Below, piece by piece: positions 1-6,863 of a stretch of 34,761 nucleotides of DNA. The notes below the pieces were generated by a model. That model saw only the letters and a list, made by a program, of their open reading frames with translations. It ran no database searches and was not told where the DNA came from. A program made the translations under genes and the position numbers. The stretch covers positions 1 to 34,761 of the forward strand of contig MZGN01000041.1 of NCBI GenBank assembly GCA_002085085.1. The letters are read 5' to 3'. This DNA comes from Helicobacteraceae bacterium 4484_230. Its GTDB lineage: Bacteria; Campylobacterota; Campylobacteria; Campylobacterales; Sulfurimonadaceae. The first letter of the stretch is position 1. Every line of letters begins with the position of its first letter.

Positions 1-38
1 CCAATGAGTGATAGCATATTACTAGATAGGGGTAATAT

Positions 39-251
39 ATGTTCAAAAATAAAATATTATTTATCACTTTATTGCTTATTGTTATTGCAGTTCTTTATGC
101 AGTTGTAAATATATCGCGCGGGAAAGGAAGCTATGGAGGCTCTCATGCAACAGAGCCCGAAACTGCTCCAAAAGCAAAACTGCAGACAGAATATATCATC
201 TATCAGGAAAAAGTTACTCAAGACAATGAGGGTTTAAGCCGCCCGGTTTAA
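39..251 (+). CDS. N-terminal membrane-anchor fragment of a split helical-repeat protein
   Basis: The 70-residue frame opens with MFKNK and a hydrophobic segment at about residues 6-24, giving one membrane anchor with the rest probably outside the cytoplasm. A G-rich ribosome site (AGGGG at about 27-31) precedes the ATG. It ends just inside the second copy of a perfect 14-bp tandem duplication. Removing one copy joins it in frame to the ORF at 275-1183, through the residues EGLSRPKKDNVVFQSV, and gives one protein of about 376 residues. I therefore read it as the 5' half of a broken gene rather than an independent small protein. No family is recognised. Confidence 0.6.
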   Translation: MFKNKILFITLLLIVIAVLYAVVNISRGKGSYGGSHATEPETAPKAKLQTEYIIYQEKVTQDNEGLSRPV

Positions 252-259
252 GCCGCCCG
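231..259 (+). repeat. Perfect 14-bp tandem duplication that shifts the reading frame
   Basis: The unit GGTTTAAGCCGCCC occurs at 231-244 and again at 245-258, and the next base (g259) continues the period. Since 14 is not a multiple of three, the duplication moves the reading frame from that of the ATG at 39 to that of the ORF starting at 275. Deleting one copy restores one uninterrupted ORF from 39 to 1183. Confidence 0.95.
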
Positions 260-274
260 AAAAAGGATAATGTT

Positions 275-1183
275 GTGTTTCAGTCCGTACTGGATGATAT
301 CGAAAATGGAAAATCTGTCTCCGCGGAGCGTATAGCTGATGCCTTGAAGAGCATCTTTTTGAATTATCCGAAGGATATACATGGGGAAGTAGCTCTGTAT
401 GCGCTGCCCCTCTTTTTACAGCTTGATCAAAACTTCGCTTCCTGTAAAGAGACGGTTGTTGGGCTGTACCGTGAAAAAGAGCTTCCGGATACGCTTAGAG
501 TGGCAATGCTTGAGATCATGGACCGCCATTTTGATCATGATTTGGCCGGTGTCGTTACCGATGTCTTTATGGATAAAGATAGTGAAGATTCACTCATGCT
601 CGGTAAAAGCGCCAAGGTTCTGGCTGGTCGAAATATCGATATTTCCGGTGAGCTAATGGAGCGTTATCCGGATGCAACAGATGTAGAAAAACGTTATTAC
701 GCAGAGTCGCTGGCGTATTTAAAGAAAAAAGAGGCACTGCCGATGATATCTGAAGATATTGAGCGTATGGAAGATGTTGCCCTGCAGTCCTCTTTGATCC
801 AATCTTACGCAAAGCTTGCCCCTGGGGACAGCAAAACAATCAGCAGGCTGGTAGAGATTGCCGATGGCTCATCCGTCGCAAAAAATGAACTTAAGCCGGA
901 GATACTCTCCATACAGGCAGTTGTTGCGCTGGGCAGGTCAAATACTCCGCAGGCTTATAGAGAACTGTTGGAGGTTGTTGAAAACGAGGAGGCGCTCCCT
1001 TCGGTACGGATCGTGGCAGTCGAGTCTTTTTATACGCTGCCTGAAAGCATGAAGGCCGAGGTAGCCGTTTCGCTGCAAAAACTTTCAACGGAGATACCAA
1101 ATTCAAAAAGTCTTGACCATATAGACAGGGAAAGGTTGAGTACGCATATCAAAAGAGTTTTGAGCTTCCTGTCAAAGGAGTAA
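275..1183 (+). CDS. Helical-repeat (HEAT-like) protein, main part of the split gene
   Basis: This 302-residue frame is almost entirely predicted amphipathic helices. Alternating paired helices such as SLAYLKKKEALPMIS and IVAVESFYTLPE suggest a HEAT/ARM-like solenoid, normally a protein-binding scaffold. That is inferred from the pattern; no named family is recognised. The frame has no ATG. The only usable start is GTG at 275, and the frame is already open upstream through the second copy of the 14-bp duplication, which supports its being the downstream part of the gene starting at 39. It ends 4 bp before the next gene, whose ribosome site AAAGGAG (1174-1180) lies in its last codons, so the genes are probably co-transcribed. 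Confidence 0.6.
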   Translation: MFQSVLDDIENGKSVSAERIADALKSIFLNYPKDIHGEVALYALPLFLQLDQNFASCKETVVGLYREKELPDTLRVAMLEIMDRHFDHDLAGVVTDVFMDKDSEDSLMLGKSAKVLAGRNIDISGELMERYPDATDVEKRYYAESLAYLKKKEALPMISEDIERMEDVALQSSLIQSYAKLAPGDSKTISRLVEIADGSSVAKNELKPEILSIQAVVALGRSNTPQAYRELLEVVENEEALPSVRIVAVESFYTLPESMKAEVAVSLQKLSTEIPNSKSLDHIDRERLSTHIKRVLSFLSKE

Positions 1184-1187
1184 AGAG

Positions 1188-1964
1188 ATGTGTATTATAA
1201 AAAAACTTTTTACCGTTTTTCTCTTTATGCTGTTTTGCTTCAGTGCAAATGCCGCGACGATCGTGAATGCTAAGGTTGGAAGTACGGTTATAGACGGTGA
1301 TTTCGCATTTGGGCTGGCTGGTCATGCGGGTGTTGTTATCGGCGAATATGAAAGTGACAGCAAAATGATAATCGATGCAACTGTTCAAAGCGTAAAAACA
1401 AAAACATACAAAGACTGGTCGCATGACAATGGCGGTTACGAAGGGCACTTTAGGTCTACACAGCGTAATTATACAGAGAGTGAAAGAAGAGATATCGTTA
1501 CCTGGGCAAAAGCGGCGATAGGGGCGGATTACTGGATAATAGAGCTTTACAGGTATGCCTGGGATTTTGACCATGATAATAACGTTCCTTATCCCGGGAA
1601 CGTAATACCGACTGATTTCAGATGCGACGGGCTGGCAGAGTGGTGTGTGGAAAAAGCGTTTAACAGTGCCGCCCCGACAAAACATGACGGATTTTATTAT
1701 GACAACAGTCCTTACTCAAACAAACCGATCGATATATCCGGAGGAAAAGGGGTTGCCGATACGGCTTTTCAGCCCGACAAGCCCGGTCTCGAGCTGGAGG
1801 GGGCGACGTCTGTAAAGATCACATGGACACAGCCCAGTGGTGTATCATTGAGTGCACCTTATGCTCTGTTGAGAAAATCAGAGGATTTGTTTGAGAAAAT
1901 ATATTGTGGAAAGATGCGTTATTGCTGCGGCATGGTCGCCAGCATCCAACGAAGCCATAATTAA
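1188..1964 (+). CDS. Secreted permuted papain-like (NlpC/YiiX-type) enzyme with truncated Fn3-like C-terminus
   Basis: A signal peptide is clear: KK, a hydrophobic core at residues 7-19, and a probable cut after ANA (residue 22). The mature part fits the circularly permuted NlpC/P60 (YaeF/YiiX) layout, with a glycine-flanked His first (GHAGVVIG, His46) and the Cys about 100 residues later (DFRCDGLAEW, Cys146). Such enzymes cleave amide or ester bonds in peptidoglycan, peptides or lipids; the substrate here is unknown. From about residue 200, PGLELEGATSVKITWTQPSG looks like the start of an Fn3-like domain. It becomes implausible after about residue 235 (KMRYCCGMVASIQRSHN) and stops. The reading frame for the expected end (AAAWSPASNEA) is in the overlapping ORF at 1891-2304, so the gene is probably interrupted by a small frame-changing deletion. 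Confidence 0.6.
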   Translation: MCIIKKLFTVFLFMLFCFSANAATIVNAKVGSTVIDGDFAFGLAGHAGVVIGEYESDSKMIIDATVQSVKTKTYKDWSHDNGGYEGHFRSTQRNYTESERRDIVTWAKAAIGADYWIIELYRYAWDFDHDNNVPYPGNVIPTDFRCDGLAEWCVEKAFNSAAPTKHDGFYYDNSPYSNKPIDISGGKGVADTAFQPDKPGLELEGATSVKITWTQPSGVSLSAPYALLRKSEDLFEKIYCGKMRYCCGMVASIQRSHN

Positions 1965-2304
1965 AACAGAGGCTGCAGAGTTGTCATCATCGGCATCATC
2001 CTCTTCTTCAGAGAGCAGTGAGTCGTTGGAGAGCAGTTCGTCATCCGTATCATCTGAGGGGAGTTCATCATCAAGCAGCATTGACTCGTCATCCAGTTCA
2101 TCCGAATTTAGCGTGGAGACGATCTCGCTGGCGATAAAAAACGGTACGCCGCTAATAGACATAGCCCCTGATCCCATAAAAAAACAGATAGAAAAGATCA
2201 ACAAGATCCCTGCTGATGATATCAGGGAGCATGGCATGAACGGTCAGTTGAAAGAGATCTTCCAGGATGTATTTAAACAGCCTGCGATATCAAAAGGAGA
2301 ATAG
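1891..2304 (+). CDS. Serine-rich C-terminal region of the broken papain-like protein
   Basis: The 137-residue frame has only a TTG start and begins inside the preceding ORF. Residues near 12-20 (AAAWSPASNEA) read like the last strand of an Fn3-like domain. They are followed by a roughly 45-residue tract that is mostly serine with Glu and Asp, and then a short helical tail with FQDVFKQPAISKGE. Ser-rich tracts like this are usual linkers in exported proteins. I interpret this as the displaced C-terminus of the enzyme starting at 1188. It ends 1 bp before the lipoprotein ATG at 2306, and its last codons supply that gene's ribosome site AAGGAGA. Confidence 0.5.
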   Translation: MRKYIVERCVIAAAWSPASNEAIIKTEAAELSSSASSSSSESSESLESSSSSVSSEGSSSSSSIDSSSSSSEFSVETISLAIKNGTPLIDIAPDPIKKQIEKINKIPADDIREHGMNGQLKEIFQDVFKQPAISKGE

Positions 2305-2305
2305 G

Positions 2306-2872
2306 ATGTATTCGTATATTTTAAAATTTACAGGCCTTTCCTTTTTGATCGGTTTGTCGATATTCATCGGTTGCGACGGCGGCAGTGGTCCATCGGAATC
2401 AGTACCTGCTCTTGTTCAGGTCAAAGTTACTGACGGATATGTTATTGATGCCAATGTTACATTGGGCGCAAAACAGTTTGTGTATGACGGAAATATTACT
2501 TATGAGTCATATCTGGTTTCAGGTGCAAACACCAAAGATACTCTTCTATCAAAGGGCGGTGTGCATGACTTGAACGGTAATAGTGTGGTGGATAAAGAGG
2601 ATGTTGTCGCCATCGATATGAAGGCACCGGGAAATTATAGAAATATCAACCCGTTTACTACACTTTTGGCAGAAAATAAATATCTAAGCGCCCAGGAACT
2701 GCTGGATCACTATACGTATGACGAAGGTGTAGATTTTGGAAGTATAGAAGAGGTGAACAGTTTTGATATAGATATTGTTCAGGCATCCACAGGACCGGAA
2801 GGAAACCCCGAGATAATGCGCCAGGCGGCGATTCTGACACTGCTTTATTCGGCAATAAAGAATAGGGAATAG
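2306..2872 (+). CDS. Predicted lipoprotein ending in a tandem repeat
   Basis: I chose the ATG at 2306 because AAGGAGA (about 2294-2300) sits at normal spacing; an earlier in-frame start at 2267 would remove this logic. The N-terminus MYSYILKFTGLSFLIGLSIFIGC is a lipoprotein signal with the lipid-acceptor Cys near residue 23, followed by a Gly/Ser-rich tether. The next section (VKVTDGYVIDANVTLG) resembles beta-rich domains in surface lipoproteins, with a Ca-binding-like DLNGNSVVDKED at about 92-103. The function is unknown. The last codons (K-N-R-E-stop) come from the heptamer repeat at 2861-2912, so the original 3' end may have been lost. It is the third gene of the 39-2872 locus. Confidence 0.65.
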   Translation: MYSYILKFTGLSFLIGLSIFIGCDGGSGPSESVPALVQVKVTDGYVIDANVTLGAKQFVYDGNITYESYLVSGANTKDTLLSKGGVHDLNGNSVVDKEDVVAIDMKAPGNYRNINPFTTLLAENKYLSAQELLDHYTYDEGVDFGSIEEVNSFDIDIVQASTGPEGNPEIMRQAAILTLLYSAIKNRE

Positions 2873-2912
2873 GGAATAGGGAATAGGGAATAGGGAATAG
2901 GGAATAGGGAAT
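2861..2912 (+). repeat. Heptanucleotide tandem repeat (AATAGGG)x7
   Basis: Seven perfect copies of AATAGGG run from 2861 to 2909, plus a partial AAT. The first copies encode the C-terminus and TAG stop of the lipoprotein. Because the unit is 7 bp, slippage changes the frame downstream. However, the stop lies within the first two copies, so the protein end stays the same as long as two copies remain. Confidence 0.95.
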
Positions 2913-2940
2913 GCACGGATCTGTTTTTTATAAAAAAATT

Positions 2941-3150
2941 TATGAATCCCGTAGGGGGCGATTGCCATCGCACCATTTATGATTGCCATTTCATCATTTA
3001 TATTTGTTTCGGTTGGCTTTAGCCAACCAGGAAAGCAACAAATATCAAGTCAAATTTGATTCAGGATTCATTGCCTGTTTCAGATCTCTGCCTTTGGCAG
3101 GGATAACTGTTTTACACATCGATCGTTCTTCGGACGATCAGATAGACTGC
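2941..3150. repeat. Hairpin-dense intergenic region
   Basis: There is no credible gene between the heptamer repeat and the converging gene ending at 3153, but inverted repeats are dense. GCGAT/ATCGC lies at about 2958-2971. A nested element has ATATTTGTT (3000-3008) pairing with AACAAATAT (3037-3045) around GGTTGGC-ttta-GCCAACC (3011-3028). TCAAATTTGA is at about 3050-3059, CTGCC-ttt-GGCAG at about 3088-3100, and GATCGTTC-ttc-GGACGATC at about 3120-3140. None has a clean U-tract, so they are not textbook terminators, although they could stop transcription from both sides. Confidence 0.6.
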
Positions 3151-3152
3151 AT

Positions 3153-4295
3153 CTATTCTTCCCATTTTGTTTTAAGCTTTTCAGGCAGGTAGGCTTTATC
3201 TAAAACAGTATTTCCGGTTTCGTTCCATATTATCACTCTTCCCTCAAGCCGTCCGTCTTTGAGTTCAGCCTGAGATCTTTTCTGCCCGTTCTTGTACCAG
3301 GTCAGTTTTTCTCCGTTCAGTTTCCCGCTTCTGTATCTGCTCTCTTCTTCTTTGGTGCCGTTTTCATACCATACGGTTACATCACCGTGAAGCTTGCCTT
3401 CTTTATAGTATGCGACAGACCTTTTTGAGCCGCTTTTGTACCAAGTGCTTACTTTGCCGTGCAGTCTGCCTTCTTTATAGTGGGAAACAGAGCGTTTATT
3501 ACCGTTTTTATACCATGAAACAACTTCTCCATGCAGTTTTGCTTTTTTCAGTTGTGCCTCAGACCTCTTTTTTCCGTTTTCATACCAGAGTACTTCTTTG
3601 CCGTTTTTGTCACTGTCGCTATATGTGCGCTTGAGCAGTTCGTTGCCATAGGAGCCGTAGAAAATAAGTGTTCTTCCGGCTTTTTTTCTTTTTACTGTTT
3701 TTACAGGTTTTTTTGGTTCCTGTTTAGGTTTGACTTGTTGTTTGCGCGTCAGTTCCGCCAAACGCATTTTTTCTGCTCTTTTTTCTGCTTCTTCCTCAAA
3801 TCTTATTTTTTCAAATTTCTCTTTTGCCTCAAGTTGCCCGTTCCTGGCAGCTTTTTCATACCAGAGTGCTGCAGCCGATCTGTTTTTGTCAACACCGGCA
3901 CCGTACAGATACATGTCCCCGAGTGCTTCCTGCGCAGCTGCATGACCCTGTATAGCAGATTTTTTATACCAGTGAAACGCCATTGGGAAGTCCTGGTTGA
4001 GACCCAACCCTTTTTTATATTTTGAGGCCAGTCTGTACTGTGCTCTGCTGTTTCCCTGTATGGCAGCTTTTTTATACCACAATATGGCCTGGGCCTTATC
4101 CTGAGCGACTCCATAGCCCCTGTCGTACATATATCCAAGAAGATATAGCACCTGAGGATCACTCTGCTGCTCTACCGGCTGCCAGAGTTTAAACGCACTG
4201 TCATAATGCCCCTTTCGGGCTTCACTTAGACCTTTTTCCACATCGCCTGCCTGAAGTCCGGCTATAATTATAAATATTAATAATAATTTTTTCAT
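3153..4295 (-). CDS. Sel1-repeat and MORN-repeat fusion protein, secreted
   Basis: A 380-residue protein with a signal peptide (MKKLLLIFIIIAGLQA, cut near residue 16). Residues 20-165 hold about four Sel1 (TPR-like) repeats with the signature ILWYKKAAIQGNSRAQYRLA. Residues 165-205 form a highly charged Lys/Glu coiled or disordered linker. From 208 on, six or seven MORN_2-type repeats recur at about 23-residue spacing, each with W-Y-x-N-G and a following KLHG or RLHG step, as in YwqK-type proteins. Both modules are protein- or membrane-binding scaffolds; no catalytic domain is seen. It is probably periplasmic. The gene stands alone and is divergent from the membrane protein at 4414. Confidence 0.85.
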   Translation of the reverse strand: MKKLLLIFIIIAGLQAGDVEKGLSEARKGHYDSAFKLWQPVEQQSDPQVLYLLGYMYDRGYGVAQDKAQAILWYKKAAIQGNSRAQYRLASKYKKGLGLNQDFPMAFHWYKKSAIQGHAAAQEALGDMYLYGAGVDKNRSAAALWYEKAARNGQLEAKEKFEKIRFEEEAEKRAEKMRLAELTRKQQVKPKQEPKKPVKTVKRKKAGRTLIFYGSYGNELLKRTYSDSDKNGKEVLWYENGKKRSEAQLKKAKLHGEVVSWYKNGNKRSVSHYKEGRLHGKVSTWYKSGSKRSVAYYKEGKLHGDVTVWYENGTKEEESRYRSGKLNGEKLTWYKNGQKRSQAELKDGRLEGRVIIWNETGNTVLDKAYLPEKLKTKWEE

Positions 4296-4330
4296 TGCTG
4301 CGTCTCTGTCTGAAAGTACTTTTTTGCAAT

Positions 4331-4345
4331 ATTATACATTATAAT
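4331..4345. promoter_or_regulatory. Back-to-back divergent -10 boxes in a perfect dyad
   Basis: ATTATA-CAT-TATAAT is a perfect inverted repeat with a 3-nt centre. The right arm (4340-4345) is a consensus -10 for the + gene at 4414. The left arm (4331-4336) read on the minus strand is a consensus -10 for the Sel1-MORN gene starting at 4295. The two promoters would exclude each other sterically. Confidence 0.5.
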
Positions 4346-4413
4346 TGGGATATGAGCACTGCTGAAACAAGAATTCGATAAAATACAGGTAAAAAAGCAG
4401 TCAAGTGTAAATA

Positions 4414-4980
4414 ATGGAAAGTAAAGTATGGGTAATCAATGATCCCGATGCAGAAGAAGAAAAACCAAAACCAAAACCTGTAAGAATATATTTGATAGTG
4501 ATGATAGTCATAATGATCGCGGTTGGCGGCTATTTTGCATACGAGTATCTGCTTGCGAGTGGTAACAAGGCGGTTATAGACAAGGTCTTGGATGTGCAAA
4601 GCGTTGATATTATCAGGGCGGTACAGGGCAAGAAGAGTACCGTTGCACCGTCAAAGGCCTATACTGCGGAAGATATTGTGCTCATGAATGAAAAACTGCT
4701 GACATGGAGTGATGTGGACCGCAGGGTCGGTCTTATGGATGTTGATGGTAATGTATCGGCCAAAAGCCATCCTGCCTGTCCGGACGGATATGAAACCGCA
4801 ATCGTAGAAAGAATATATGCTCAAGAGACATACTGCTACAGTCAGAAAAAAAGTTTTCTGCTCCAGAAGAAGGTTCTTGCAGACAATACCTATACTGTTA
4901 CTGATTATGCATTCGATAAAAACGGAAAAACTGACTCTGTTGAGCGCTATCTTTTAAGCGGTGAAAAAATATCTGAATGA
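4414..4980 (+). CDS. Single-pass membrane protein of unknown function
   Basis: A 188-residue protein with a charged, proline-rich cytoplasmic start (DPDAEEEKPKPKP), one transmembrane helix at about residues 26-46, and a soluble, probably periplasmic domain of about 140 residues. That domain contains two cysteines (HPACPDGYE and ETYCYSQ) that could form a disulfide. I recognise no family. It ends 13 bp before the TRAP transporter gene dctQ, and the intervening GAGAGGA is the ribosome site for dctQ, so it is probably in the same transcript. Whether it has anything to do with transport is unknown. Confidence 0.75.
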   Translation: MESKVWVINDPDAEEEKPKPKPVRIYLIVMIVIMIAVGGYFAYEYLLASGNKAVIDKVLDVQSVDIIRAVQGKKSTVAPSKAYTAEDIVLMNEKLLTWSDVDRRVGLMDVDGNVSAKSHPACPDGYETAIVERIYAQETYCYSQKKSFLLQKKVLADNTYTVTDYAFDKNGKTDSVERYLLSGEKISE

Positions 4981-4993
4981 GAGGACGCATGCA

Positions 4994-5479
4994 ATGCTGA
5001 TTGACCGTCTGATACGATATGTAGGTGCGTTGAGCGGAGTGGTTTTGGCTGCGTTAATATTGCTTGTAGTCTATGATGCTCTGATGAGATATCTGTTTCA
5101 TAGCGGATCGATTGCACTTCAGGAGCTTGAATGGCATCTTTTTGACGTAGTGATCCTGCTGGGTATAGCTTATGCTCTTAATCGTGATGCACATGTAAGG
5201 GTAGATATCTTTTATGACCGTTTTTCCAAAAAGACACAAATGGTGATAGATGTGGCGGCTATACTGTTTTTTATTACGCCGCTTTCTCTTTTAATAATAT
5301 ATGTAGGATTCGATTTTGTATCACTCAGTTTTCTGCAGGATGAGGCATCTTCCAATCCGGGGGGACTCGCCAACCGCTTTATAATAAAATCATTAATGCC
5401 TGTCGCATTTGTTCTTCTTATACTACAGGCATATAGGGATATTGTTGTTCTGCTTAAAAAACTGAAGGATTCCGAATGA
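4994..5479 (+). CDS. dctQ: TRAP transporter small membrane subunit (DctQ family)
   Basis: A 161-residue protein with four hydrophobic helices. It carries the DctQ-type core: ALMRYLF after TM1, then LQELEWHLFDVVILLGIAYALNRDAHVRVDIFYDR, which is characteristic of the family (the RxDxHVRVDIFYDR region between TM2 and TM3). The start is ATG at 4994, with GAGAGGA upstream at good spacing; a longer frame from GTG 4961 overlaps the previous gene and lacks a ribosome site. DctQ pairs with DctM in a Na+-driven carboxylate importer of the inner membrane. It overlaps dctM by 4 nt (ATGA), indicating translational coupling. Confidence 0.9.
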   Translation: MLIDRLIRYVGALSGVVLAALILLVVYDALMRYLFHSGSIALQELEWHLFDVVILLGIAYALNRDAHVRVDIFYDRFSKKTQMVIDVAAILFFITPLSLLIIYVGFDFVSLSFLQDEASSNPGGLANRFIIKSLMPVAFVLLILQAYRDIVVLLKKLKDSE

Positions 5480-6759
5480 CTGCACTTTTTATGTTTCTTG
5501 CGGCTCTGGCCATGCTGCTTGTCGGAGTTCCAGTAGCTTTTGCATTCGGTTCGGCAGCTATTTTATTTGCACTGCTCTCTCCGGAGCTCGGCATGGAAGT
5601 GTTTAATGTGCTGCCTTTTCGCATATATGGAATAATGAGCAATGTAACACTTATGGCAGTACCTCTTTTTATTGCGATGGGGTTGGTGCTGGAAAAGTCG
5701 CTAATGGCTGAAAATCTGCTGATCTCCATGAGCAGGCTTTTTCGTTCTGTTCGTGGCGGCCTGGCAGTAAGTGTCGTTATGGTGGGTGCTATTTTGGCTG
5801 CCTCTACGGGTATTGTCAGTGCGTCAGTGGTTATGATGAGTGTAATAGCTCTGCCACTGATGATCAAAGCCGGATATGACAAAGGGTTGGCTGCCGGCAC
5901 AGTCGCATCAAGCGGTACGCTGGGACAGATTATACCACCCTCCATTATTCTGATTATTTTGGGTGACGTTATGAGTGTCAGTGTCGGTGACCTGTTTTTG
6001 GGAGCAGTTCTGCCAGGCCTTGTGCTGGTTGCCCTGTATATAACATACATCATATTGATCTCGTGGACAAGGCCTCAGATGGCTCCGCTGATTGAGGGGC
6101 ATGACAAGATCAATATAGGTGAACTGCTTTTTTCGATTCTTCCGCCTCTGCTTCTTATGGTAGCAGTGCTTGGATCAATATTTGCAGGGATCGCCTCCCC
6201 GACAGAATCAGCCGCATTCGGGGTTATAGGCGCCCTTCTCTTAAGCTTTTTAAACAAGTCCCTTAGTTTTGGGATGATCAGGTACGCAATGCTGGAGACA
6301 GTCAAGCTTAGCGGCATGATCTTTATGATTCTTATCGGAGCAACCGCATTCAGTCTTGTTTTTAATGAACTTGGCGGCAGTGATATTGTTTTGGAGTTTT
6401 TCAGCGAGGAGATCGGTGATGTCTGGGTTTTTATCGCCTTTTCCATGCTGGCTATATTTATTCTCGGCTTCTTTATAGATTTTATAGAGATTTCTTTTAT
6501 CATTGTGCCCATACTGGTGCCGATAACCGAAGCATTTGGTGTCGATCCCATCTGGTTTGCAGTCTTGATAGCGCTTAACCTTCAGGCATCGTTTTTGACG
6601 CCTCCTTTCGGCCTTGCCCTGTTTTTTCTTAAAGGTGCGGCGGGAGACTCCATTACAACTATGCAGATATATAGAGGCATCGTTCCGTTTATAGCGCTCC
6701 AGCTTTTGGGCCTGTTTATAGTAATACTGTTTCCGGATCTTGTTTTTGCTTTTCTTTAA
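5476..6759 (+). CDS. dctM: TRAP transporter large permease subunit (DctM family)
   Basis: A 427-residue protein of about 11-12 hydrophobic helices and normal DctM length. Family signatures are visible: AMGLVLEKS, a small-residue-rich loop in GAILAASTGIVSASVVMM, SSGTLGQIIPPSIILII at about 148-164, ASPTESAAFG at about 237-246, and LNLQASFLTPPFGLALFFLKG near residue 375. It forms the transport channel for substrate delivered by a periplasmic DctP protein. No dctP is found in the window, so the binding protein must be encoded elsewhere. Substrates of the family are C4-dicarboxylates, other acids or compatible solutes; which applies here cannot be told. Confidence 0.92.
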   Translation: MTALFMFLAALAMLLVGVPVAFAFGSAAILFALLSPELGMEVFNVLPFRIYGIMSNVTLMAVPLFIAMGLVLEKSLMAENLLISMSRLFRSVRGGLAVSVVMVGAILAASTGIVSASVVMMSVIALPLMIKAGYDKGLAAGTVASSGTLGQIIPPSIILIILGDVMSVSVGDLFLGAVLPGLVLVALYITYIILISWTRPQMAPLIEGHDKINIGELLFSILPPLLLMVAVLGSIFAGIASPTESAAFGVIGALLLSFLNKSLSFGMIRYAMLETVKLSGMIFMILIGATAFSLVFNELGGSDIVLEFFSEEIGDVWVFIAFSMLAIFILGFFIDFIEISFIIVPILVPITEAFGVDPIWFAVLIALNLQASFLTPPFGLALFFLKGAAGDSITTMQIYRGIVPFIALQLLGLFIVILFPDLVFAFL

Positions 6760-6775
6760 GTGAGGTTAAATATCT

Positions 6776-6781
6776 TATAAT
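6776..6781 (+). promoter_or_regulatory. Putative -10 box for the HIT gene operon
   Basis: TATAAT lies 17 bp after the dctM stop and about 80 bp before the HIT start. No clear -35 box is seen, which is normal for this group. A TAGAG-gtg-CTCTA hairpin in the 5' leader (about 6823-6836) is too weak to interpret. Confidence 0.35.
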
Positions 6782-6863
6782 ATATGCGCACAATAACTCT
6801 GTTGCAGAATTCATATGAGTTTTTAGAGGTGCTCTAATGCCATAATATGTTACAATAAATATT

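Noticed and set aside
1149-1685. 178-codon minus-strand ORF
   Set aside because: Antisense to the papain-like gene, which has a signal peptide, ribosome site and active-site motifs.
2861-2912. Possible CRISPR-like array
   Set aside because: The unit is 7 bp with no spacers, so it is a simple tandem repeat.
2684-2989. Minus-strand ORF with FPIPYSL repeats
   Set aside because: The repeats are only the translation of the AATAGGG heptamer on the other strand; no start signal.
3531-4025. 164-codon plus-strand ORF
   Set aside because: Cys/Phe-rich shadow of the Sel1-MORN gene on the opposite strand.
3153-4295. YwqK-type antitoxin
   Set aside because: MORN_2 repeats alone do not show antitoxin function; the protein has a signal peptide and no adjacent toxin.
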